A DNA stretch of 64,000 bases from positions 2,716,091 through 2,780,090 of the forward strand of contig CATQHB010000002.1 of assembly GCA_958295765.1 (NCBI GenBank), given 5' to 3'. This DNA is from an uncultured Dehalococcoidia bacterium (lineage in GTDB: Bacteria > Chloroflexota > Dehalococcoidia > Lucifugimonadales > UBA3495). The notes under the pieces are model-generated. The model was not told where the DNA came from and made no database searches. It saw only the letters and a program-made list of their open reading frames with translations. The stretch's first letter is position 1. Each line of letters starts with the position of its first letter. The position numbers were made by a program, and so were the translations under genes. This document shows positions 1 to 8,086 of the stretch, one piece after another.

Positions 1-1
1 A

Positions 2-550
2 GGCTACGCAGCAGTGGCCCCCAATCGCTTTCACCGGGTAACTGCGGAGATGCTGGCCGGCGGGGGCGCGGCCGGCCAGTTCCTGAACGACCCGGAGACC
101 GTTGACGATATGAACGCTACGGTGGATTTCCTGCGGAACCATCCGGCCATTGACGGCGCGCGAATCGGCATCATTGGCTTCTGTTCCGGCGGGCGCGTGG
201 CCTGGCTGTCGGCGGCGACCAACCCCCACTACCGGGCGGTGGTGCCGTACTACGGCGGCAACATTATGGCTACCGTCGGGTCGGCTACCCAATCCCCCTT
301 TGAGCTGGCCGACGGCATCAACTGCCCCATGCTCTTCCATTTTGGCGCGATCGACGCCAACCCTTCCCAGGACGACATGGCAAAGTTGGACGCCGAACTG
401 ACCCGGCTGGGCAAGGAACACCGGTTCCGCACCTACCCCGGGGCCGGCCACGCCTTTCTGGACCATACCGGGGCCAGATACCACGAAGCGGCGGCCACCG
501 CCTCCTGGCCGCATACCCTGGACTTCTTCGCCGCCCATCTGAAAGGTTAG
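2..550 (+). CDS. Dienelactone hydrolase family protein, 5' end outside window
   Basis: The frame is open to the left edge, so the N-terminus is missing; about 182 residues remain of a family that usually has 230-250. These cytoplasmic alpha/beta hydrolases open lactones, classically carboxymethylenebutenolide in chlorocatechol breakdown. The nucleophile elbow reads GFCSGGR, with Cys as nucleophile; the acid lies in FGAIDAN and the base in GAGHAFLD, so the Cys-Asp-His triad is complete. A GTG at 14 could serve as a start, but the family match GYAAVAPN runs through it, so I treat the gene as cut by the window. The substrate cannot be told from the neighbours: the next gene is a transporter component about 250 bp away. 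Confidence 0.88.
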   Translation, partial: GYAAVAPNRFHRVTAEMLAGGGAAGQFLNDPETVDDMNATVDFLRNHPAIDGARIGIIGFCSGGRVAWLSAATNPHYRAVVPYYGGNIMATVGSATQSPFELADGINCPMLFHFGAIDANPSQDDMAKLDAELTRLGKEHRFRTYPGAGHAFLDHTGARYHEAAATASWPHTLDFFAAHLKG

Positions 551-574
551 GGGCAGGGTAATCACAGCTTAAAC

Positions 575-611
575 CCGTCATTCCGGCTTGCGCTGGAATG
601 ACGGTTGTTTG
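575..611 (+). terminator. Hairpin after the dienelactone hydrolase gene
   Basis: A 10-bp stem (CCGTCATTCC / GGAATGACGG) around a 10-base loop, followed by TTGTTT. It looks like a short derivative of the ~95-bp hairpin repeat found elsewhere in the window and probably serves as terminator. The T-run is weak. Confidence 0.5.
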
Positions 612-806
612 GGCTGCCCTGGTTAAGACGCGATTGCCCTGCCTTTATATACATTCTATCCTTTCCGTTTGCCAAATCCGGCATTATAAGCTAAACTGCC
701 CTCTAAAGTTGGCTTGGTGTCGAAATGACCCCAAAATTACTGGATTACGCTATCCATCTCGAACCGACGCGGCAACGCTAATCAGAAAAGGTTGGGAGGT
801 TCGGTA

Positions 807-2687
807 ATGCTGGTTAAACGGCTGGGCAGACTCAAGGTATCGGTAGTTATTTCTCTTTTGGCGCTTTTAGTTCTGGGGGTGGCCTGCGGCTCAGCGGCGC
901 CGGCTGAACCGGCGGTCGTGGAAAGGGTCGTGGAACAGGAAGTGATCAAAGAGGTGGTTAAAGAAGTCCCGGTGGATCGGGAGGTAATCCGCGAGGTAGA
1001 GCGGGAAGTGGTGGTGGACCGGGAGGTGCCGGTCGAGGTACAGAAGGAAGTGGTCGTGGAGCGGGAGGTCACCGTTGAGAGAGAGGTTCTCAAGGAAGTA
1101 ATCGTCATAGCGACCCCGACTCCCCATCCCTTGACGTACCCGCCGCCCAAGGTAACCCCCGCCGGCACTCTAATATCGGTGGGCCACTACTGGGGCTTTA
1201 TGGGGGTGGATACCAATATCTCGGAAGACAGCTCGACGAAAATCTACTATAACGAGTTGTTTGAATACCCCATTGACCAGAACCTGGACGGCAGCCTCAA
1301 GCCGGGCTTTGTCTCCAAGTGGGAAGTATCCCCGGACTTCCTGACCTGGACGCTCACCATCCGGGACGGCGTGCTGTTCCATGATGGCACCCGGTTGACT
1401 GCGGAAAACGCCGCCTGGGGCTGGAACCGCTCCATTGCGCCCGACTCGCTGGGCGGGTTCGGGCTGGAAGTGGCCCCCCTGCTGGACCCGGCGGCGGCCG
1501 GCTTTGTCTCCACCGGAGACGCCGTTCAGTTCACCACCCAAGAGCCGGCATCGACGATAATAATGAACTTTACGTCGGTGTCGCCCAGCCGTTCCACCAT
1601 TTTCCCGCAAACCTATTTTGAGCAGCAGGGCGTGGACGGCTTTACCGAAAAGCCCATTGGCACCGGCCCCTACCAGTTTGTGCGGCGCGTCCCCGGTCAG
1701 TATATGGAACTGACCGCCTTTGAGGACCATTACGAGAAGTTCCCCGGCTACAAAGACCTCCAGATTTGGGACGTGGCCGAGCTTACCACCCGCATCGCCC
1801 TGCTCAAGACCGGGAAGGCCGACTTGATTTCCGCCTCGGTTCGCAACGTCGATGAACTGGAAGATGCCGGCTTTGATGTTCGGCAGGTGCCCGGCGCCAA
1901 CGTCTCCTGGATGTGGTACAACCACCACTGGAAGGCCGGCCACATTTTCAACGATAAGCGGGTACGGGAAGCCCTGTCCATCGCCATTGACCGGCAGGGC
2001 ATCGGCGACGGCCTTTACGCCGGCCAGGCCGACCCGATTTGCTGCGCCTATGCCGTGCCGGGCAACATCGGCTATCCCCCCGAGGGCGTGCCGCATCCCT
2101 ATAACCCGGAGCGGGCCAAGGAGTTGCTGGCGGAAGCCGGCTACGGGGACGGTTTCCCGGTGGAGGTTTACACCTACGTGGGCGACGCCGACTTTGTTGA
2201 CCTGCCGGGGCTGACCGAGGCGGTGGCCGGTTACCTGGAAGCCATTGGCCTCAAGGCTACCGTAAAGGTGGTGGACGGTCAGGCGTTCAAGGCCATTTTC
2301 TCCGGTTCCAACAACGACCCGGAAGCCCTCAAGGAGAGCCTGGCCGATGAGCCGCCCTACGTGCTGGGCGTCCGCGGCAGCGACACCCGGTATCACACCT
2401 TCCGCACCAGCTATATCTGGCATCACTCCAAGGGCAAGTTCGGCTACAATCAAGACCCCAATATCGCCGATGCCCTGCTGGACAAGGCCGCCGCCGCTTT
2501 CGAGCTGCAAGACCAGCACGAAGCCCTGGCCGAGTACCAGTTGCACATGAACCGGGAATACTGGCACGCGCCCCTGCTCTCGGCGGTGGCCGTGTTCGCC
2601 GTAGATAAGGAACGGGTCGGCACCTGGCATACCGTAAACGGGCGTCCTTTCGCCCACAACCATTGGTCAATCCGCCCGCCCCAGTAG
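807..2687 (+). CDS. ABC transporter substrate-binding lipoprotein, peptide/nickel (SBP_bac_5) type
   Basis: About 626 residues. The N-terminus is a lipoprotein signal (basic MLVKRLGRLK, hydrophobic stretch, lipobox LGVAC), so the protein should be anchored on the outer face of the cytoplasmic membrane. Residues ~35-100 are a highly regular Glu/Val-rich stretch (repeated EVxxE/REV units) that looks like a coiled coil, followed by a Pro-rich linker (TPTPHP) and then a family 5 solute-binding domain with typical phrases such as FHDGTRLTAENAAW and KPIGTGPYQF. I chose ATG 807 over an in-frame TTG at 792 because GGGAGG sits just upstream. The permeases and ATPases downstream probably complete the importer. 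Substrate unknown; peptides or other small organic molecules are usual. Confidence 0.93.
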   Translation: MLVKRLGRLKVSVVISLLALLVLGVACGSAAPAEPAVVERVVEQEVIKEVVKEVPVDREVIREVEREVVVDREVPVEVQKEVVVEREVTVEREVLKEVIVIATPTPHPLTYPPPKVTPAGTLISVGHYWGFMGVDTNISEDSSTKIYYNELFEYPIDQNLDGSLKPGFVSKWEVSPDFLTWTLTIRDGVLFHDGTRLTAENAAWGWNRSIAPDSLGGFGLEVAPLLDPAAAGFVSTGDAVQFTTQEPASTIIMNFTSVSPSRSTIFPQTYFEQQGVDGFTEKPIGTGPYQFVRRVPGQYMELTAFEDHYEKFPGYKDLQIWDVAELTTRIALLKTGKADLISASVRNVDELEDAGFDVRQVPGANVSWMWYNHHWKAGHIFNDKRVREALSIAIDRQGIGDGLYAGQADPICCAYAVPGNIGYPPEGVPHPYNPERAKELLAEAGYGDGFPVEVYTYVGDADFVDLPGLTEAVAGYLEAIGLKATVKVVDGQAFKAIFSGSNNDPEALKESLADEPPYVLGVRGSDTRYHTFRTSYIWHHSKGKFGYNQDPNIADALLDKAAAAFELQDQHEALAEYQLHMNREYWHAPLLSAVAVFAVDKERVGTWHTVNGRPFAHNHWSIRPPQ

Positions 2688-2774
2688 GGGAATGGGCCAG
2701 TCAAGTAAACCGGTCGGGCCGGTGGGGCGTGGGCAAAGTCTGCGCCAGCAACAAAATTCGCTCAGCAACAAAAT

Positions 2775-2933
2775 CCGCTCATGGTGAGCTTGTCGAACCA
2801 CGCTCCGGTAGCTAACGGCATCCTTCGACAAGCTCAGGATGAGCGGGAGAGACAACAAAATCCGCTCATAGTGAGCTTGTCGAACCACGCTCCGGTAGCT
2901 AACGGCATCCTTCGACAAGCTCAGGATGAGCGG
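2775..2933. repeat. Two tandem REP-like GAGCTTGTCGAA elements
   Basis: Two 72-bp copies, 87 bp apart, each starting CCGCTCAT and ending ATGAGCGG. Each pairs GTGAGCTTGTCGAA with TTCGACAAGCTCA as inverted arms around a 27-base spacer that is identical in both copies. They occupy the gap between the binding protein and the VOC gene; nothing else is seen there. Confidence 0.9.
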
Positions 2934-3040
2934 GGAGAGGACTTAGATGGACTTGCCCACGCCCTAGTTGGCCGGTGGGGGCAATATGAGCGCCGCCGCC
3001 GGCCGGAATACCGCCATTAGAAAATCAGGGGAGGGTTGTT

Positions 3041-3400
3041 ATGGCGTTCAAGCTGAATCACGTACACCTGAAAAGCCCGGATCCCAAGGAAACCGCCGAC
3101 TTCTACGTTAATCACCTGGGCGCTACGGTGGTGGCGGAGACGGCCAACGGCGGGTTCCGCCTGGACCTGCACGGGCTACCGTTGAATGTTACCGGCAAGA
3201 TCGACAGCCAGACCCACGAGCAGGTCTTCGGCATTGAGCATATCGCCATCGACACCGACGACATCGACGGGACGGTGGAGTCGTTGAAGGCCGGCGGCGC
3301 CCGCATCCTGGAGGAAACCCAGGTAGGCAGCGGACGGCGGGTCTGCTTCTTTGAAGGCCCCCAAGGGGTCTGCCTGGAAGTGCTGGAAACCGCCAGCTAG
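3041..3400 (+). CDS. VOC family (glyoxalase/bleomycin resistance) protein
   Basis: A 119-residue single-domain vicinal oxygen chelate protein, the size of half a dioxygenase or a glyoxalase I subunit, expected to act as a cytoplasmic dimer. The metal-ligand positions are visible: His in NHVHLKSPD near the N-terminus, His in GIEHIAIDTDD, and Glu in CLEVLE at the end. GGGGAGG precedes the ATG at a good distance. It sits between the binding protein and the permeases of an ABC transporter, in the same direction but separated by repeats, so it may act on the imported compound or simply be a neighbour. The VOC superfamily covers isomerases, dioxygenases and resistance proteins, and the sequence does not decide among them. 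Confidence 0.85.
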   Translation: MAFKLNHVHLKSPDPKETADFYVNHLGATVVAETANGGFRLDLHGLPLNVTGKIDSQTHEQVFGIEHIAIDTDDIDGTVESLKAGGARILEETQVGSGRRVCFFEGPQGVCLEVLETAS

Positions 3401-3429
3401 ACGAACCCAGCCCGGTTATAGATTCAGGG

Positions 3430-3805
3430 GTTACGCAGTTGGCTATAGAACATTGAGAGCCTGATGCCGTTGAAAGCTCCAGGACATTCTTGAAAGTTCC
3501 AAGTCATTCCGAAAAATTCTAGGTCATTCCAAGAAAGTTTTATGTCATTCCGAGCGGAGCGAGGAATCTAAAATGCCTGGCCCTTGCCAACTTCCGGTTC
3601 CGGCAGAAACCTCGCTTATGTAGGAGTTTAGATTCCTCCCTGCGGTCGGAATGACATACCAGCGATTGGGCGGAATGACCTATCAAACGGTCGGGTGGAA
3701 TGACACATCAAGCGATTGGGCGGAATGACCTACCAAGCGATCGGGGGAATGACCTACCAAACGGTCGGGCCGAATGACCTACGAATGACCTACCCGTTGC
3801 GTAAC
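3430..3805. repeat. ~375-bp repeat element with GTTACGCA inverted ends
   Basis: The element starts GTTACGCAGTTGGC and ends in the inverted form GTTGCGTAAC. Inside are a GTCATTCCGAGC...GGAATCTAAAATGCC arm, its inverted partner (AGATTCCTCCC...GGAATGACA), and about five degenerate ~25-bp units of the type GGAATGACCTACCAAACGGTCGG. A related copy lies at 45119-45443. No protein is encoded. It fills the gap between the VOC gene and the permease genes. Confidence 0.8.
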
Positions 3806-3821
3806 TCATCATAGGAGGCTC

Positions 3822-4742
3822 ATGGCCGGCTACCTGGCAGGGCGCGTCTTTCAGGCAATTCTGGCCCTCTGGTTTATTGCCACGCTGGTGTTTGCCTTGT
3901 CCCGGGCCGCCGGCGACCCGGCGGAGTTGTTCACGGCCAACCTGGCGGCGCCGGAGGCCGAGGAGATGATGCGGGAACGGCTGGGCCTGGACCAACCCCT
4001 CTACCGCCAGTACGTCATCTATATGGGCCAACTACTCCAGGGCGACCTGGGCACTTCCGCCCGCAGCAACGTTACGGTGGCCCAGATATTGCGGGAGCGG
4101 ATGCCGGCCACCTTCTCCCTGGCCTTGAGCGCCATCGCCATCGCCATTATTTTCTCCATTCCATTAGGAGTATTAAGCGCCATCTACCGGGACAGCCCGA
4201 TTGACTGGATTGCCAAGGTAGTGGCTTTCCTGGGCCAATCTATGCCCTCTTTCTGGCTGGGATTGATGCTTATTCTGTTGTTTGCCGTCATCCTGGGGTG
4301 GGTGTCCCCGGCCGGCAAGGGGGGAATATCGTCTTACCTGCTGCCGGGGTTCACGTTGGGCTGGGCGGCAATGGCCGGCATTGTCCGCCTGATGCGCTCC
4401 AGTATGCTGGACGTGCTGGACAGCGACTACGTTACCATGGCCCGGGCCAAGGGCCTGCCCGAAATAATGGTGATGAGCAAGCACGCCCTCAGAAACGCCC
4501 TGATTCCGGTGATAACTTACGCCAGCCTGATTTTCGGCGCCTTTATGAACGGCTCGGTAGTGATTGAATCGGTCTTTGCCTGGCCGGGCATCGGGCGCGT
4601 GGCGTTGAACAGCGTTTTGGGCCGGGACTTCCCGGTGGTGCAGGGCGTGGTGATTGTATTCGGCGCCTTTTTCATCATCATCAATCTGATTGTGGATATT
4701 CTCTACGCCGTGATTGACCCCCGCATTAAATACTCCCGGTAA
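3822..4742 (+). CDS. ABC transporter permease, DppB/OppB type
   Basis: 306 residues with about six hydrophobic segments. The N-terminus (GRVFQAILALWFIATLVFAL) is a typical first transmembrane helix of the DppB class, followed by the periplasmic stretch RERLGLDQPLYRQY. The cytoplasmic EAA loop reads YVTMARAKGLPEIMVMSKH, and the end has the usual PGIGR...RDFPVVQG. AGGAGG lies just upstream of the ATG. It would form the membrane channel together with the DppC-type permease 33 bp downstream and be powered by the two following ATPases. Confidence 0.95.
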   Translation: MAGYLAGRVFQAILALWFIATLVFALSRAAGDPAELFTANLAAPEAEEMMRERLGLDQPLYRQYVIYMGQLLQGDLGTSARSNVTVAQILRERMPATFSLALSAIAIAIIFSIPLGVLSAIYRDSPIDWIAKVVAFLGQSMPSFWLGLMLILLFAVILGWVSPAGKGGISSYLLPGFTLGWAAMAGIVRLMRSSMLDVLDSDYVTMARAKGLPEIMVMSKHALRNALIPVITYASLIFGAFMNGSVVIESVFAWPGIGRVALNSVLGRDFPVVQGVVIVFGAFFIIINLIVDILYAVIDPRIKYSR

Positions 4743-4775
4743 TACTCCAAATAATACTCACGGCAGAGGAAACTT

Positions 4776-5681
4776 ATGGCCGGAACCGGAACCGACTTGT
4801 CCCTGGAACCCACCGCGCTAACCTGGCCGGGGCGGGTGGGCGCGGCCCTGTCCGCCCTGCGGCGCGCCCCGCTGGTAACCTCTACGGTGCTGGCCGTGCT
4901 GCTGTGTTCGGCCATCTTTGCCCCGATAGTCGCGCCCCATACCCCTACGCAGATTGACGTGGGCAACTCTTTCAGCCCCCCGGTCTGGCACGAGGACGGC
5001 AGTTGGAGCAACCTGCTGGGTACGGACAAGCTGGGCCGGGACGTGCTGAGTCGCCTCATCTACGGCGCCCGGGTTTCCCTGACCCTCTCCCTCCTGATTA
5101 TCCTGATTGGCGGCGGCAGCGGCACCTTCCTGGGCATCCTGTCCGGCTACCTGGGCAAGACGGCGGACGCCATTCTGCAACGCTTCGTGGAGTTAATCCT
5201 GGCCCTGCCCACCATTCTGGTCGCCCTGGTCTTTGTATTCACCTTTGGCACCAGCTTTACCAGCGTTATGTTCGTTCTGTCGCCCTTCCTGGCAGCCCGC
5301 TTTATCCGCATTATCCGGGGGGAAACCCTGACCGTCCGGGAACGGGACTACGTGGCGATTGCCCAGGTTATTGGTTCCCCCACCCACCGGATTCTCTGGC
5401 GGCACATTCTACCCAATGTTTTCAATACCGTAATCGTCCTGGCAACCCTGGAAGTGGGGCATTTAATCCTGCTGGAGTCGTCCCTCAGCTTTCTGGGGGT
5501 GGGCGTACCCCCGCCCAACCCGGCGTGGGGCCTGATGGTATCCGACGGGCGGGAGTTCATCACCAGCGCCTATTGGATAACCCTTTTCCCGGGGCTGGCA
5601 ATCCTGATTACGGTGCTGTCCCTCAACCTGTTCGGCGACTGGCTGCGGGATACGCTTGACCCCCGCCGCCGCCAGCTATGA
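4776..5681 (+). CDS. ABC transporter permease, DppC/OppC type
   Basis: 301 residues. After a cytoplasmic tail and a first transmembrane helix comes the hallmark of DppC proteins, LLGTDKLGRDVLSRLIYGAR, then five more hydrophobic segments. The EAA loop is YVAIAQVIGSPTHRILWRH. The C-terminus GDWLRDTLDPRRRQL is standard for the class. It is the partner of the DppB-type protein immediately upstream, in the same transcript. Confidence 0.95.
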   Translation: MAGTGTDLSLEPTALTWPGRVGAALSALRRAPLVTSTVLAVLLCSAIFAPIVAPHTPTQIDVGNSFSPPVWHEDGSWSNLLGTDKLGRDVLSRLIYGARVSLTLSLLIILIGGGSGTFLGILSGYLGKTADAILQRFVELILALPTILVALVFVFTFGTSFTSVMFVLSPFLAARFIRIIRGETLTVRERDYVAIAQVIGSPTHRILWRHILPNVFNTVIVLATLEVGHLILLESSLSFLGVGVPPPNPAWGLMVSDGREFITSAYWITLFPGLAILITVLSLNLFGDWLRDTLDPRRRQL

Positions 5682-5784
5682 GGGCCGGAAACCGGGTGGG
5701 CAAGAAACCCAACCGGGAATTTTTTCAGTGTGGGCCGGCGCCGGCCGGCGGTAAATTGGCGGTAAGGTAAGTTTAAGGTAAGTT

Positions 5785-6777
5785 ATGGATAGAGCATCCG
5801 GCAAAGCCGATTCAACCCTGCTACGGGTGGAAGGACTCAAGACCTACTTCTTTCAGCGCAGCGGCGTGCTGAAAGCGGTGGATGGGGTCAGTTTCACGGT
5901 TAAGGCCGGCGAAGTGGTGGGGCTGGTTGGCGAGTCAGGCAGCGGCAAGTCTATGACCTGCCTCTCCCTGATGCGGCTGGTTCCCCGGCCGGCCGCCCGC
6001 ATCGTGGAGGGGGAGGTCTGGTTCGACGACCGGAACCTGCTGGAACTGGACGAGTCGGAGATGCGGGAGTACCGGGGCCGCCGTATGGCGATGATTATGC
6101 AAGACCCCCAAACCTCGCTCAACCCGGTCTTTATGATTGGCGACCAGGTTGCCGAACCAGTAAAACTGCATCTGAAAGAGCGGGGCCGCCAGGCGATAGA
6201 GCGGGTGCTGGAAACCCTGTACGCGGTGCGTATTCCCAGCCCGGAAACCCGGTTGAAACAGTACCCCCACCAGTTCAGCGGCGGTATGCGCCAGCGGGTG
6301 GTGGCGGCGATGGGCCTGTCCACCAGCCCGGAACTGTTGATTGCCGATGAGCCGACTACCTCCCTGGACGTTACGATTCAAGCCCAGTTCCTGAGTTTAA
6401 TCCGGGAGTTGCAGCGGGAACACCGAACCAGCGTCATCTGGGTAACGCACGATTTGGGCATCGTGGCCCAGATGTGCGACCGAGTGAACGTGATGTACGC
6501 CGGACGCATTGTGGAAAGCTCCGCAGTCCGCCGGATTTATAAAGACCCCCAACACCCTTACACCCAGGCCCTGCTGGATTCGGTGCCGGTTATCGGCAAC
6601 CGCCGGCCCCGGCTGTACCAGATTGACGGGCAGCCGCCGGACCTGCGGAGCATCCCCTCGGGCTGTCCCTTCTGGCCCCGGTGTCCCTCGGCAATGGACA
6701 TCTGCAAAGAGCAATACCCGCCCCAAACGGCCACCGGCGGCGATGATTTCGTCCATTGCTGGCTGGCGGAGCAATAG
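5785..6777 (+). CDS. ABC transporter ATP-binding protein, DppD/OppD type
   Basis: 330 residues. Walker A is GESGSGKS (residues ~55), the Q-loop is MIMQDPQTSLNP, the signature is FSGGMRQRVVAAMGL and Walker B is LLIADEPTTSLDV. The C-terminal extension of oligopeptide ATPases is present with the Cys-rich segment CPFWPRCPSAMDIC. Cytoplasmic, expected to pair with the DppF-type ATPase encoded directly downstream. The gene follows the permeases by about 100 bp and ends one base before the next start codon, so translation of the pair is probably coupled. Confidence 0.95.
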   Translation: MDRASGKADSTLLRVEGLKTYFFQRSGVLKAVDGVSFTVKAGEVVGLVGESGSGKSMTCLSLMRLVPRPAARIVEGEVWFDDRNLLELDESEMREYRGRRMAMIMQDPQTSLNPVFMIGDQVAEPVKLHLKERGRQAIERVLETLYAVRIPSPETRLKQYPHQFSGGMRQRVVAAMGLSTSPELLIADEPTTSLDVTIQAQFLSLIRELQREHRTSVIWVTHDLGIVAQMCDRVNVMYAGRIVESSAVRRIYKDPQHPYTQALLDSVPVIGNRRPRLYQIDGQPPDLRSIPSGCPFWPRCPSAMDICKEQYPPQTATGGDDFVHCWLAEQ

Positions 6778-7752
6778 ATGGCCGCGTCTGAACCGATACT
6801 GGAAATTGAAAACCTGGTTAAGCACTTCCCCGGCCCCGGCGGCTTCCTTCAGCGAAGTTCCGTCCTGGTGCGGGCCGTTGACGGCGTCAGCTTCAAGGTG
6901 CAGGAAGGCACCACCTTTGCACTGGTGGGCGAGTCCGGCTGCGGCAAGACCACCGTCGCCAAGAACGTGCTGCTGCTGGAACGGCCCACCAGCGGGTCAA
7001 TCCGCTTTCAAGGCAAAGAGGTGCAACGCTTCAGCCGCCGGGAACTCCGGGAATACAAGCGGGCGGTGCAGGCGGTTTTCCAGGACCCTTACAGCTCCCT
7101 GAATCCCCGGATGCGGGTGATGGAAATTATCGGGGAACCCTTGCAGGTACACGAAGGGTTGGGGGGCCGGGCGCTGCGGATGCGGGTGGGCGAGTTGCTG
7201 GAAAACGTGGGCCTGAACCCGGTAACCGGCGGGTTTTTCCCCCACCAGTTCAGCGGCGGCCAACGGCAGCGCATCGCCATTGCCCGCGCCCTGGCCTTGC
7301 AGCCCCGGCTGATTGTCCTCGATGAGCCGGTATCCGGGCTGGACGTATCCATCCGCGCCCAGATATTGAACCTTCTGGTGGAACTGCAACAGAACTTCGG
7401 CTTGAGCTACCTGCTCATCTCCCACGACCTGGCAATTGTCGAGCACATGAGCCACCAGGTAGGGGTAATGTACGTGGGCAAGCTGGTGGAGTTGGCGCAA
7501 AAGGATGAAATGTACGGCAACACGCGCCACCCCTACACCCAGGCGCTGCTGTCCTCGGTGCCCCAACCCGACCCGGACATCCCCATGGGCAACGCCATTT
7601 CCGGCGAAGTAGCCAGCCCCATCGCCCCGCCGCCGGGCTGCCGCTTTCACCCCCGCTGCCCCCTGTACCAGGAAACGGCCCAATGCCGGGAGCAGGAACC
7701 GGAATGGCGCGAGGTGGTGAGCCAGCATTGGGCCGCCTGCCACAAAATTTAG
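6778..7752 (+). CDS. ABC transporter ATP-binding protein, DppF/OppF type
   Basis: 324 residues. Walker A GESGCGKTT, Q-loop VFQDPYSSLNPRM, signature FSGGQRQRIAIARAL, Walker B LIVLDEPVSGLDVS, and the C-terminal oligopeptide-ATPase motif CRFHPRCPLYQETAQC. The ATG directly follows the TAG of the DppD-type gene, so reinitiation or coupling is likely; there is no separate strong ribosome binding site. This closes the transporter operon. Three extended inter-gene gaps in the cluster are taken up by repeats, which suggests it may be transcribed in more than one piece. Confidence 0.95.
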   Translation: MAASEPILEIENLVKHFPGPGGFLQRSSVLVRAVDGVSFKVQEGTTFALVGESGCGKTTVAKNVLLLERPTSGSIRFQGKEVQRFSRRELREYKRAVQAVFQDPYSSLNPRMRVMEIIGEPLQVHEGLGGRALRMRVGELLENVGLNPVTGGFFPHQFSGGQRQRIAIARALALQPRLIVLDEPVSGLDVSIRAQILNLLVELQQNFGLSYLLISHDLAIVEHMSHQVGVMYVGKLVELAQKDEMYGNTRHPYTQALLSSVPQPDPDIPMGNAISGEVASPIAPPPGCRFHPRCPLYQETAQCREQEPEWREVVSQHWAACHKI

Positions 7753-7808
7753 GCGGCCGGGCAATTAACATCAAGCAAGGCGGCCCCACTACAAACAAGC
7801 TACCTAAC

Positions 7809-7870
7809 CCGCTCATGGTGAGCCGGTCGAACCACCCATCCCAATCCTTCGACAAGCTCAGGATGAGCGG
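7809..7870. repeat. REP-like GAGCTTGTCGAA element
   Basis: CCGCTCATGGTGAGCCGGTCGAA paired with TTCGACAAGCTCAGGATGAGCGG around a short spacer; one arm carries a variant (CCGG). It lies downstream of the transporter operon. Confidence 0.85.
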
Positions 7871-7890
7871 AACAACGGGGGATAAACAAC

Positions 7891-7985
7891 CGTCATTCCG
7901 GCGAAAGACGGAACCCAGAACGCTCGGTAGCCGGCACGCTCTTTCCGGTAGGATTTCCTGGATTCCGGCTTTCGCCGGAACGACG
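7891..7985. repeat. ~95-bp hairpin repeat, copy 1
   Basis: Inverted ends CGTCATTCCGGCGAAAG and CTTTCGCCGGAACGACG flank a core containing CGGTAGCCGGCACGCTCTTTCC. The left arm of this copy has several mismatches to the right arm, unlike later copies. With the REP element before it, it fills the gap up to the LLM gene. Confidence 0.9.
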
Positions 7986-8086
7986 GGTTTATGCTGCGAT
8001 TGCCCTGAGCCGGCTGGGCAACCACCCCACCGCCACCCCCAACTCGTGTTAAAATACCCCTAACCTGCCTTGGGAGGAACACCGTT

